Positions 52,157 through 60,880 of a stretch of 64,000 bases of DNA are shown here, one piece after another. The stretch covers positions 1-64,000 of the forward strand of contig VENG01000024.1 of assembly GCA_009711705.1 (NCBI GenBank). Direction: 5' to 3'. The position numbers were made by a program, and so were the translations under genes. The notes below the pieces were generated by a model. That model was given only the letters and a program-made list of their open reading frames with translations, was not told where the DNA came from and did not search any database. The DNA comes from Bacillota bacterium. GTDB taxonomy: Bacteria; Bacillota; Desulfotomaculia; Desulfotomaculales; VENG01. Within the stretch, counting starts at the first letter, position 1; each line of letters begins with the position of its first letter.

Positions 52157-54448
52157 TCAAGTAATATTATGGCAGGCTATCACCGCCTGGCCCAAAGAAA
52201 TGCCGGCGTCACCCGGAGGCACTTTATTATGCACATAAACGTCAAAGCCTTTGTCTACTAAAAACCCGTGCGAAGCCGCAAGCAAATACCGGTTATGCCA
52301 ACACCCCCCGCTCAGCACTACCCGGTTTAACCCGCTGCGCGCCCGTACATCTTGTACGGCGCAGGCAAGCATGGCCACCATGGTATCATGAAAACGTTTA
52401 GCAATTTGTTCAGGTGGCACATTGCGGGCACGATCATACATAATGGAACTGAACGTTTTACTTATTCCCATAACACCTTTATTAACCGTGTACGGGTATG
52501 GATCGAGTTCTCCTTGAAAATATAGGGGAACCATCTCACCTAACTGTATAGCGGCCTGGCCGTCATATGTATTTTCCTGACAGAACCCTAAAAGGGCCGA
52601 TACGGCATCAAAAAGCCTGCCGCAGCTGGAAGCGTATGGGGTATTAATCTTGCTGTTAATCATTTTAGCAATAATACTGATTTGTTTTCTCCGGTCCGGA
52701 AAAATTTGCTCAGCTTTTTCGTAACCCTGCTCACCAAAAATTGAAATTAAATGGGCAACAGCAGTAACCCAGGGGTTATTTACAGCATTTTCTCCTCCGG
52801 GAAGAGGTAAGTATTGCAAATGAAATTCACGCGCAAAAGCATGATATCCTCCCGACAGCACTTCACATCCCCATATTTGCCCATCCAATCCATAACCGGT
52901 TCCGTCTAAGACTACACCGATAACTTCTCCGTTTAAGCCGTTTTCAGCCATGCAAGCGGCCATGTGACTGTGGTGGTGCTGAATATTTATTAATGAGGGA
53001 CACTCCAATTCACGGGCTAAAGCAGCGCTGTAATAATCAGGATGCATGTCAAAAGCTACCACATGGGGCCTAACACCTAACAGGTGGCAAAAACTCTGCA
53101 AAATGCGTTGCCAGGCATTCTGCCCTTCCAGGTTATCCAGCGATCCTATATGCTGGCTTAAATAGGCCTGACCGGACTTTAACAGGCAAAAGGTATTTTT
53201 CATATCACCTCCCACACCCAACACAGCATTGTCCTTTCCTCCACGATGGCCTTGATTATTTCCCGGGACCATAAGGGGCTCCGGCACAAATCCTCTGGAA
53301 CGGCGGAAAAAGTGAGTTTTATCTTCATTAATACAAACTACTGTATCATCACACCTGTTAATAATCTCCCGGTCATGGAGCAAGAAGAAATCAGCTATCC
53401 CTTGCAATTGAGCCAGGGCCGAAGCGTTATCAGTAATCAGCGGCAGACCACCCTTATTACCACTGGTCATCACTAACAGGTCAAAGCACCGGCCCATTAA
53501 CAAGATATGCAGCGGTGTATAAGAAAGCATTACCCCCAGAGTATTAAGCCCGGGACTTAATGCCTGTGGCAAGGATGAGGCCGACCTTTTTGGCAATACA
53601 ACAATGGGGGCTGCGGGAGAACATAGTAGCTCTGCTTCTTTGGTGGTAACCAGGCAGTACTTTCGTACTACATCCAGGTTACGGCACATTACGGCCAAGG
53701 GCTTGGCGGGGCGTTTTTTGAGCCGCCGCAACCGCTCTATTGCACTATTATCCAGCCCGTTACAGGCCAGGTGAAAGCCCCCCAGACCTTTAACAGCCAG
53801 TATCTTACCATTAGAAAGTATCAGCCGGGACTGTTCCACCCAGTCACCTTTTATTTTATTACCATGTTGGTCTACCAGGTAAACCTTTGGACCACAGCCG
53901 GAACATGCAACCGGCTGGGCGTGAAAACGGCGATCACCTGGATCATTATATTCCCGGGCGCAACTTTCGCACATGGGAAAAGAAACCATGGAAGTATGAG
54001 GGCGGTCATACGGCAGCTCTTTTAAAATAGTAAAACGGGGACCACAACCGGTACAGTTGGTAAATGGGTAGCGGTAATGCCGGTCTGCCGAATCTACAAT
54101 TTCGCGACGACATTGTGCACAGGTTGCAGCATCGGGAGGCACCACTATGTGTCCTGCAGAACATTTCCCTGAAACGGCAATGGTAAATTCTTTACGGCCT
54201 TGGTAGGGAAAAGTATTAACATTAACATTAGCTATATGGGCCAATGGAAGAGAATGCGCTTGTATAAAGGCAATAAACTCCTCAATCTGCGACAAGGGGC
54301 CTTCCACCTCAATAACCACCCCTTGCCCGGAATTATACACTATACCCTTTAAGCCCATATTGACTGCCAGTTTGTATATATAGGGCCGAAAGCCAACCCC
54401 CTGCACCATACCGGTCACAAGTACCTGCCTGCACACCGTTTGCTCCAT
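52157..54448 (-). CDS. hypF: Carbamoyltransferase HypF
   Basis: This 763-aa protein has the acylphosphatase domain (VQGVGFRPYIYKLA), two zinc-finger pairs (CAQC, CTGCG, CESC, CSGCG), a YrdC-like domain (ILAVKGLGGFHLAC) and a Kae1-like domain (QHHHSHMAACMAENG, VVLDGTGYGLDG). It makes the thiocarbamate on HypE that becomes the CN ligands of the NiFe site. It is last in the hypABCDEF order and ends at a strong terminator. Confidence 0.96.
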   Translation of the reverse strand: MEQTVCRQVLVTGMVQGVGFRPYIYKLAVNMGLKGIVYNSGQGVVIEVEGPLSQIEEFIAFIQAHSLPLAHIANVNVNTFPYQGRKEFTIAVSGKCSAGHIVVPPDAATCAQCRREIVDSADRHYRYPFTNCTGCGPRFTILKELPYDRPHTSMVSFPMCESCAREYNDPGDRRFHAQPVACSGCGPKVYLVDQHGNKIKGDWVEQSRLILSNGKILAVKGLGGFHLACNGLDNSAIERLRRLKKRPAKPLAVMCRNLDVVRKYCLVTTKEAELLCSPAAPIVVLPKRSASSLPQALSPGLNTLGVMLSYTPLHILLMGRCFDLLVMTSGNKGGLPLITDNASALAQLQGIADFFLLHDREIINRCDDTVVCINEDKTHFFRRSRGFVPEPLMVPGNNQGHRGGKDNAVLGVGGDMKNTFCLLKSGQAYLSQHIGSLDNLEGQNAWQRILQSFCHLLGVRPHVVAFDMHPDYYSAALARELECPSLINIQHHHSHMAACMAENGLNGEVIGVVLDGTGYGLDGQIWGCEVLSGGYHAFAREFHLQYLPLPGGENAVNNPWVTAVAHLISIFGEQGYEKAEQIFPDRRKQISIIAKMINSKINTPYASSCGRLFDAVSALLGFCQENTYDGQAAIQLGEMVPLYFQGELDPYPYTVNKGVMGISKTFSSIMYDRARNVPPEQIAKRFHDTMVAMLACAVQDVRARSGLNRVVLSGGCWHNRYLLAASHGFLVDKGFDVYVHNKVPPGDAGISLGQAVIACHNIT

Positions 54449-54478
54449 TAACTATCACCTCGTTCAAACTAAAAACCG

Positions 54479-55501
54479 TCAGCAGATTCTGGGCAATGGA
54501 TTTCCCGCCAGCATTCCCAGTATTTTTGTGCCGCCCAGGGGTGTCTCCAGATAAACATTACCTTTTCCCGCTTCAACTTCACCGATAATAACTGCCTTCT
54601 CTCCCAGGGGGTGACTATGCATAATATCAAGTGCCGAGGCAGCTTCTCCGTCTTTAATAATGGTTATAAATTTTCCTTCATTAGCCAGATAAAGAGGGTC
54701 CAGGCCCAACATTTCTGTCCCCCCCTGCACCTCCGGATCAATAGGTATTAACTTTTCTTTTATATACATATCCATGGCGCAACTTTGAGCTATTTCCTTG
54801 GCGGCGGTAGCCAGACCACCCCTGGTTAAATCACGCATTATTTTTACTCCGGGACACCGGTCCCAGATCCTGCCGGCAATACCTTGTAAGGGTGCGCAGT
54901 CACTTTTTAAAGCTCCCCCCAGGCCCAGCTTCTCCCGCGCTGACAATATGGTTAGTCCGTGATTTCCCAAGCTCCCGTTAATAATAATTTTATCTCCCGG
55001 CCTCACGCGGTGATACCCCGGGCTGATATCTGCGGGCACCGCCCCTACTCCGGTAGTTGTAATGAATAGTTTATCAGCAGCACCCCGCGGAACAACCTTT
55101 GTATCCCCCGCCACCATGGTTACCCCGGCTTCCTTGCAAGCCTCTGCCATGGAGGCGCATACCATCTCCAAATTTGCCAGGGGCAAACCTTCCTCCAAAA
55201 TAAAAGCCACGGTAATATACCGGGGGTGGGCACCGCTTACTGCCAGGTCATTTACTGTGCCGTAGATGGCCAGCTTACCGATATCCCCACCGGGAAAGAA
55301 AATAGGGTCTACAACGTAAGCATCGGTGGTTACCGCCAGCCTGTACGAAGGCATTGTGAGCACCGCAGCATCATCAAGCTGCTCTAGCAGCGGACTTTTA
55401 AAGTATCGCAAAAACACTTTTTCCATTAATTCACGGCTTAATAAACCTCCGTCTCCGTGAGCGAGTAAAACAACTGCATCTTTGTCCCGTTTATAATCCA
55501 T
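54479..55501 (-). CDS. hypE: Hydrogenase maturation protein HypE
   Basis: A 340-aa PurM-like ATPase that dehydrates its thiocarbamoylated C-terminal cysteine to thiocyanate. LAHGDGGLLSRELM, DDAAVLTMPSY and YGTVNDLAVSGAHP mark the N-terminal domain. The essential C-terminal PRIC sequence is intact. ATG at 55501 gives the normal N-terminus MDYKRDKDAV; the open frame upstream lies inside hypD. It overlaps hypD by 11 bases. Confidence 0.95.
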   Translation of the reverse strand: MDYKRDKDAVVLLAHGDGGLLSRELMEKVFLRYFKSPLLEQLDDAAVLTMPSYRLAVTTDAYVVDPIFFPGGDIGKLAIYGTVNDLAVSGAHPRYITVAFILEEGLPLANLEMVCASMAEACKEAGVTMVAGDTKVVPRGAADKLFITTTGVGAVPADISPGYHRVRPGDKIIINGSLGNHGLTILSAREKLGLGGALKSDCAPLQGIAGRIWDRCPGVKIMRDLTRGGLATAAKEIAQSCAMDMYIKEKLIPIDPEVQGGTEMLGLDPLYLANEGKFITIIKDGEAASALDIMHSHPLGEKAVIIGEVEAGKGNVYLETPLGGTKILGMLAGNPLPRIC

Positions 55502-56615
55502 TTCGAACACCACTTCCCTCAAAACGGTAATATGCAAAACAGGCCCCCTCGGAAGAAACCATGCACGGCCCAACGGGGTGGGCGGGAGTGCATTGTTCGT
55601 CAAAAAGAGCGCAGTCCCAAGGAGTAATTATACCTTGCAGGAGTTCGCCGCAGCGGCAGCCTGCCGGGTTGGCGGGCACAATCTTTTTCAGGTCAAATTT
55701 TTGGGCAGCATCATAGGAAGTGTAGGTATCTCGCCAATAAAGCCCACTTTCAGGGACAAGTCCCAGACCCCGCCAGTACGCATCACCGGTATGGAAACAT
55801 TCTGCCATAGTTTTTTGGGCTTCCTTGTTACCTTCATCCCTTACCACACACCGGTACACATTCTTAATCCGGTGTTCACCTTGCAGTATTAAGGTTAACA
55901 AATGATATATGGAGTCTAAAATGTCCATGGGAGTAAAACCGGACACAATGCCCGGAATACCAAACTCTTCCCCGATAAAATTAAATGCCCGGCTGCCAGT
56001 TACAGCACTGACATGACCGGGTAAAATAAACCCGTCAACCTGGCAATTACCACTATTCAACAAAGTGCGCATCACCGGGGGCACCAATTTGTGCGCTGAA
56101 TAAACACTAAAGTTTTTTAAATTTAGGGCCTGAGCATTCTTTACTGTCAATGCTGTTAGAGGAGCTGTTGTTTCGAACCCTATACCCAGAAACACAATCT
56201 CCAGGTCCGGCGTTTCCCTGGCCAAAGTCAGAGCATCTTGGGGGGAGTAGATTATTTTAACGGAGCTACCTCTGGCCCGTTCTCCTTCCAGCGAATTGTT
56301 CTTCCCCGGCACACGCACCATGTCACCAAAAGTAGCCACCTCTACGCCGGGAATACGCGAGAGTAATAGCATACGCTCTATATCTTCAGCACCGGTGACA
56401 CATACCGGGCAGCCCGGTCCACTGCGAAGTTCCACTAGGCCGGCCATAAGGCTGCGGAGTCCCATGCGAGAAATAGAGGTTGTGTGCGTACCACAAACCT
56501 CCATCAGTACCACTTGACGCCCCAGCTTTTCTGCAGCCCTGCAGGCTACTTCTTTGACCCGTCCGACTATTTTTTTCCCCAGTTCCGGGTCATTTAATTT
56601 ATTCAGAACCTTCAA
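55491..56615 (-). CDS. hypD: Hydrogenase maturation protein HypD
   Basis: This 374-aa Fe-S scaffold has the conserved MEVCGTHTTSISRMGLRSL and SGPGCPVCVT motifs. Further on are GFETTAPLTA, GFILPGHVSAVTG and the C-terminal cluster cysteines in CRCGELLQG and GPCMVSSEGAC. With HypC it holds the iron while CN and CO ligands are attached. It overlaps hypC by 17 bases at its start and hypE at its end. Confidence 0.96.
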   Translation of the reverse strand: MKVLNKLNDPELGKKIVGRVKEVACRAAEKLGRQVVLMEVCGTHTTSISRMGLRSLMAGLVELRSGPGCPVCVTGAEDIERMLLLSRIPGVEVATFGDMVRVPGKNNSLEGERARGSSVKIIYSPQDALTLARETPDLEIVFLGIGFETTAPLTALTVKNAQALNLKNFSVYSAHKLVPPVMRTLLNSGNCQVDGFILPGHVSAVTGSRAFNFIGEEFGIPGIVSGFTPMDILDSIYHLLTLILQGEHRIKNVYRCVVRDEGNKEAQKTMAECFHTGDAYWRGLGLVPESGLYWRDTYTSYDAAQKFDLKKIVPANPAGCRCGELLQGIITPWDCALFDEQCTPAHPVGPCMVSSEGACFAYYRFEGSGVRNGL

Positions 56616-56829
56616 ACTGCAGTAACTCCTCCCATAGCTCTATGCGTGCCTCAGCCTCGATCAAGTCTAACTTTTCCACTGCATAACCGGCATGCACCAT
56701 CAAATAATCACCGGTTTTTACTCCCTCTACCAGTTGCACTCCTACGGTACGCCTAATACCGCTCACCTCAATGACAGCCCAGTCCTTGCCCTGCATTTCC
56801 ACTACCAAACCCGGAATTGCCAGGCACAT
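56599..56829 (-). CDS. hypC: Hydrogenase assembly chaperone HypC
   Basis: A 76-aa OB-fold protein. Starting at ATG 56829 it reads MCLAIPGLVVEM, which puts the essential cysteine at position 2 after Met removal; GAGGAGTG precedes it. HYP-C core strands include GIRRTVGVQLV and GDYLMVHAGYAVEKL. It carries the Fe(CN)2CO unit with HypD. Confidence 0.95.
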   Translation of the reverse strand: MCLAIPGLVVEMQGKDWAVIEVSGIRRTVGVQLVEGVKTGDYLMVHAGYAVEKLDLIEAEARIELWEELLQFEGSE

Positions 56830-56846
56830 TCCTATCACTCCTCATA

Positions 56847-57494
56847 TCATGTTTCCTTCAATTCCCGCAGCCATTTATACCACTGATCAATACCTTCACC
56901 GGTCTTGGCTGAGGTGAGGAATATAGCCATATTTTCTTTAATCTCTCTCAGGTCAGCCAAACAGTTTTTGACGTTAAAATCTGTATATGCAAGAAGGTCT
57001 GACTTATTGATCACTACTGCCCCGGACTCCCGAAAAACACCGGGGTATTTGGCGGGCTTGTCGGTACCTTCCGCCACACTGAGTACCGCCACCTTCACAT
57101 GTTCACCCAGGTCAAAGGCTGCCGGGCAAACCAGGTTTCCCACATTTTCTATAAATAAAAGATCCATGGAGGTTAAAGGCATCTCTTGCAGGGCCCGAGC
57201 CACCATTTTGGCATCCAGGTGGCATACCCCTTCGGTGTTAATTTGTACGGTTAGCATGCCGGCCTCACTTAACCGCCGGGCATCCCTGTCCGTGTACAGA
57301 TCACCCACAATAGCACCCATTTTTAAGTCCCCACCCAGAAATTGGGCGGTTTTTTCCAATAAAGTGGTCTTACCCGAACCGGGTGAGCTAATTAAGTTAA
57401 CTACCAAAACCCCGGCTTGATCGAAAAGCTCCCGGTTCTTAGCCGCCTTATTCTCGTTTGCAGCCAGCAAGTCTTTACCCAGAACTACTTTCAC
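56847..57494 (-). CDS. hypB: Hydrogenase nickel incorporation GTPase HypB
   Basis: A 215-aa SIMIBI GTPase with the P-loop ISSPGSGKTTLLEKT, VGDLYTDRDARRL, the nickel-site NTEGVCHLDA, IENVGNLVCPA and the specificity motif NKSDLL. It lacks both the N-terminal CXXCGC site and the His-rich nickel storage stretch of some homologues, so it is the short form. It delivers Ni together with HypA, encoded just upstream. Confidence 0.95.
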   Translation of the reverse strand: MKVVLGKDLLAANENKAAKNRELFDQAGVLVVNLISSPGSGKTTLLEKTAQFLGGDLKMGAIVGDLYTDRDARRLSEAGMLTVQINTEGVCHLDAKMVARALQEMPLTSMDLLFIENVGNLVCPAAFDLGEHVKVAVLSVAEGTDKPAKYPGVFRESGAVVINKSDLLAYTDFNVKNCLADLREIKENMAIFLTSAKTGEGIDQWYKWLRELKET

Positions 57495-57507
57495 TCTCTA
57501 CAGCCCC

Positions 57508-57849
57508 TTACTCTCCTTCATAATAATCAATATATAATTCGCGCCCGCTAACCACCTCTGTGCGGAAGGCTTGACAGTAGGTGCAACGACAGGTAGCTCC
57601 CTGGGGCGAAAATTCCGCCAGACATTCCTTGCACCTTAAAACCAACGGCTTTTTCTGTACTACCAGTGCTGCTCCTGCACACATGGTATCTTGGGTCAGA
57701 ACGTGAAAGGCAAAGTCCAATGCATCCGGCAGGACACCGTAGTTTTCACCCACCACCAGCGCTACACTGGATACCTTTTTAATACCGTTGTCGCTAGCGC
57801 TTTGCATTACTATATTCAAAAGGTTTTGGATTAAGGACAATTCGTGCAC
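57508..57849 (-). CDS. hypA: Hydrogenase nickel incorporation protein HypA
   Basis: A 113-aa protein starting MHELSLIQNLLNI, with the nickel-binding His at position 2, and a zinc ribbon of CKEC and CRCTYC near residues 73-93. GTG at 57849 follows GGAGG. It is the first gene of the hyp operon. The 270-base gap to glcD on the other side carries two divergent promoter regions; I see a TATAAT on the minus strand but no good -35. Confidence 0.95.
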   Translation of the reverse strand: MHELSLIQNLLNIVMQSASDNGIKKVSSVALVVGENYGVLPDALDFAFHVLTQDTMCAGAALVVQKKPLVLRCKECLAEFSPQGATCRCTYCQAFRTEVVSGRELYIDYYEGE

Positions 57850-58120
57850 GATAGAACCTCCGCCTCAACCATTTCCACCACCCAGCGGAAATTATTTTGT
57901 AAATCATTTACAGTATTGCCACAGTAATTATATACAGTCACCCTAAAGGCATTTCCCTAAAGACAGCAGGATAGCATTTGCTAATGCATATGTTTTGTTT
58001 TGACAAATAGAATGTTTTTACCATTGTAGCCAGTTAATTTGAATGTTACATGGTTAACTGAACTACTTTCATTTCGTGTTATAATTACGAAATCAGATCA
58101 ATTAGAAGGCGAGGGATAAA

Positions 58121-59524
58121 ATGGCTTCCAATTCTTTAAAAAGAGACCTGTTAAAAATACTCAATTCTAACCAGGTTCGGACAGGAGAAATTGACCGCCG
58201 CCTTTATTCCTATGACAGCTCATTTCTGGCAACCAGAAATTCCTTTATCCCTGACGCAGTGGTTTTTCCTAATGCAACACATGAAGTAGCCGCCATTTTA
58301 AGATATGCATCAGCTCAGGGAATACCGGTGGTGCCTCGGGGTGCGGGCACCGGAGAAACCGGCGGATGCCTGGCATGCAGGGGCGGAATAGTGCTGGATC
58401 TTTCCCCCTGGAACAATGTCGATGAAGTTGATACATCCAACATGCAGGCCTTTGTACGCCCTGGAGTAGTCCATGCCCGTTTTAACCGGCAGCTGTCTGA
58501 TCACGGTCTTTTCTTCCCTCCGGATCCGGGCAGCAGCCAGATGTGCACCCTGGGAGGCATGATTGCTAATAATTCCAGCGGTTTACGGGCAGTCAAATAC
58601 GGTACTACGGAAAACTATGTATTGGGACTTAGAATTGTTCTGGCCAGCGGTGAGGTGATAACTACCGGGGGAGTGAATTCAAGGGCCATAAAGAATGTCT
58701 CGGGGTTAAATTTAACTAAAATTTTCGTGGGTTCAGAGGGAACTCTCGGTGTAATTACGCGGGCACGTATAAGGATCTGGCCCAAGCCCGCGGCCAAAGG
58801 GCTGGTAATGGCCACCTTCCGCCGGCTGGAAGACGCTCCCCCGGTGGTACAAGAAGTATACAGGGCCGGAATTATGCCCTCCGGGGTAGAAATTCTTGAT
58901 GGTACGGCCATACGGGCTGTAAATATGTATAGGCCGGAAACTGCTTTACCCGAAGTGGAAGCTATATTGCTCTTTGAAGTGGACGGCTCCCCTCCAGCAG
59001 TGGAATGGGAAGGCAATCAGATCTCCAATATTGCAGTCAAGGCCGGCGGCAAAGCTGAGTGGTCTACTGACCCGCAACGCATGGCCGATTTGTGGCGGGG
59101 CAGAAGTCTGGTGGCCGCAGCCGCAGCCCGTATTCGCCCGGACGGCACCAGAATTTTTGCGGGTGAAGATATCAGCATTCCACTGGATAAAGTAGCTCAA
59201 GCGTTACGAGAAGTTCACCGCCTTTCCGCCCACTATGGAATTACCGTGGTCTCCTTCGGGCATATCGGTGACGGTAATATTCATACCGCACCGGTTATAG
59301 ATATTGATTCACCGGAAGAAGTTAAGCGGGCAGATGCCCTGGTAGACGCAATACATCGCCTGGCCATAGAACTTAACGGCTCTACCACGGGTGAACACGG
59401 TGTAGGTCTGGTCCGGTCCGACTACGCTGCAATAGAGCACGGAGCGGCACTTCAGGCCATGCAAAAAATCAAACAGGCTCTGGACCCACAAAATATCATG
59501 AATCCTGGGAAAATATGGCCATAA
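58121..59524 (+). CDS. glcD: FAD-linked oxidase, GlcD/LldD-type 2-hydroxyacid dehydrogenase
   Basis: A 467-aa flavoprotein. The PCMH FAD-binding domain shows VPRGAGTGETGGC, FFPPDPGSSQMCTLGGMIANNSSG and YGTTENYVLGL. The C-terminal cap ends GHIGDGNIHTAP and TTGEHGVGLVRSDY, the conserved GlcD signature. It oxidises glycolate, lactate or a related acid. The partner Fe-S protein gene starts 20 bases later; together they form a membrane-associated or soluble electron-transfer pair. The substrate cannot be fixed from sequence. Confidence 0.9.
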   Translation: MASNSLKRDLLKILNSNQVRTGEIDRRLYSYDSSFLATRNSFIPDAVVFPNATHEVAAILRYASAQGIPVVPRGAGTGETGGCLACRGGIVLDLSPWNNVDEVDTSNMQAFVRPGVVHARFNRQLSDHGLFFPPDPGSSQMCTLGGMIANNSSGLRAVKYGTTENYVLGLRIVLASGEVITTGGVNSRAIKNVSGLNLTKIFVGSEGTLGVITRARIRIWPKPAAKGLVMATFRRLEDAPPVVQEVYRAGIMPSGVEILDGTAIRAVNMYRPETALPEVEAILLFEVDGSPPAVEWEGNQISNIAVKAGGKAEWSTDPQRMADLWRGRSLVAAAAARIRPDGTRIFAGEDISIPLDKVAQALREVHRLSAHYGITVVSFGHIGDGNIHTAPVIDIDSPEEVKRADALVDAIHRLAIELNGSTTGEHGVGLVRSDYAAIEHGAALQAMQKIKQALDPQNIMNPGKIWP

Positions 59525-59543
59525 ACAAGTAGGAGAGAATACC

Positions 59544-60719
59544 ATGCATACCAGGCAACTTAAACAATATTTAAATAAGTGTGTACGCTGCGGCCAATGC
59601 CGGTCGGTGTGCCCGGTCTTCGAAGTCATAAAAGAAGAAGGAGCTGCCCCACGAGGGAAAGTGTTTATTTCTTCCATGCTCTTGGACGGTAAATTATCCC
59701 ACCCCGGTGAGGCCGAACGCCACCTTTCACTATGCCTGCAGTGCCGCCGTTGTTCCGACCAATGCCCGTCAGGAGTTCCCGTACACCGGATCATAAGCAG
59801 TGCCAGAATAAAGTTATCCAGGCCGCTTAAACAAAGCATTCTTTTGGATTTTATCCTACCGTCAGCATCTATTAAACAAAAGGCCGCGCAATTGTTAAAA
59901 ACCGCTGGAAAATGGGGACTGACGGATTTGGCAAATAAAGCAAGAATGCCGCTTCCGGGAACAAAAAAAACACCACATAGTAAAGTGTCCTTGGCTGACA
60001 CTATACCCTCCGGCATAACATCGAAGGGCACAGTGGCTTATTTTCCCGGCTGTGCAGCCACATATATACTACCCGGTATAGCTCGTGCGTGTGTAAACAT
60101 TCTTTCTGATCATGGCTGGAAAGTAGTTATTCCCCAGGGTCTTTCCTGTTGTGGCTTTCCCCATACTGCTGCGGGAAGCCACAAGGCAAAGGAGCTCAGA
60201 CAAAAGAACCAGGAAATTATCTCCACAATTTCTACTGACACCATTCTAACATCATGTCCGTCCTGTAATTTAGCGTTAAAAGAAACATTGGCCGGACAGG
60301 CGTCTCCAAAGGATGTAGTTGATATTACAGAGTTTTTAGTGGAGAACAATATGGAATTTAATAAAAAGAGTCAACCCAATTTTAAAATTGCCTATCACCG
60401 GCCCTGTCATGAGTTAACCAACTACCCCCGAAGATTACTGGAAAAATTACCGGGCGCTACTATTGTGCCCAGTAAACTAGAATCGGCCTGCTGTGGCGGA
60501 GGGGGAACTTTTGTGCTGCAGCACCCTTCTCTCAGCGCTAGCATCCTAAAGCCCAAGATAGAAGCAATAAAAGAAACCGGAGCAGATATTTTGGCTACCA
60601 CCTGTCCGGTCTGTACAATGCAATTGATGCGAGGTTTAAAAGACTCCCATGTTAAGGTTTTACATCCCCTGGAATTAAGGGCTAAGGCTTTAACTGGCCC
60701 ACCATACGAAAAAACCTAA
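59544..60719 (+). CDS. glcF: GlcF-type Fe-S / CCG-domain oxidoreductase subunit
   Basis: This 391-aa protein has two [4Fe-4S] ferredoxin motifs, CVRCGQCRSVCP and CLQCRRCSDQCP, followed by two cysteine-rich CCG domains (FPGCAATY..LSCCGFP and YHRPCHE..SACCGGGGTF). This is the usual partner of GlcD-like flavoproteins, passing electrons to quinone, an ETF or a heterodisulfide-type acceptor. ATG follows GGAGAGAATACC. Its 3' end overlaps antisense with a small membrane protein gene. Confidence 0.9.
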   Translation: MHTRQLKQYLNKCVRCGQCRSVCPVFEVIKEEGAAPRGKVFISSMLLDGKLSHPGEAERHLSLCLQCRRCSDQCPSGVPVHRIISSARIKLSRPLKQSILLDFILPSASIKQKAAQLLKTAGKWGLTDLANKARMPLPGTKKTPHSKVSLADTIPSGITSKGTVAYFPGCAATYILPGIARACVNILSDHGWKVVIPQGLSCCGFPHTAAGSHKAKELRQKNQEIISTISTDTILTSCPSCNLALKETLAGQASPKDVVDITEFLVENNMEFNKKSQPNFKIAYHRPCHELTNYPRRLLEKLPGATIVPSKLESACCGGGGTFVLQHPSLSASILKPKIEAIKETGADILATTCPVCTMQLMRGLKDSHVKVLHPLELRAKALTGPPYEKT

Positions 60720-60833
60720 TAAAAAAACAGAGAAAAGGGAAAACAGCATAAGTAAAAGGAAAATAGGGTCTATATGCAATCTGCCCAATTGAATTTTTTT
60801 GGTATCCTGATCCCGCTCCCCATTATCTTCCAT
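60690..60833 (-). CDS. Small single-span membrane protein of 47 aa
   Basis: On the minus strand ATG at 60833 follows GGGAGGTGAATGC at ideal spacing. The 47-aa product has an acidic N-terminus (MEDNGERDQDTKKIQ) and a 20-plus-residue hydrophobic span (IFLLLMLFSLFSVFLLGFF) ending WWAS. It lies about 50 bases downstream of the radical SAM gene on the same strand. Its last 30 bases overlap the 3' end of glcF on the opposite strand. I recognise no family. Confidence 0.65.
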   Translation of the reverse strand: MEDNGERDQDTKKIQLGRLHIDPIFLLLMLFSLFSVFLLGFFVWWAS

Positions 60834-60880
60834 GCATTCACCTCCCACAAAAAGCCGGTGTGTCAATTCTAAAGTTTGAC

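Noticed and set aside
58001..58060. TTGACA as -35 for glcD
   Set aside because: The hexamer seventeen bases on is ATTGTA, a poor -10, and the TATAAT nearer the gene lacks a matching -35; I could not settle the promoter.
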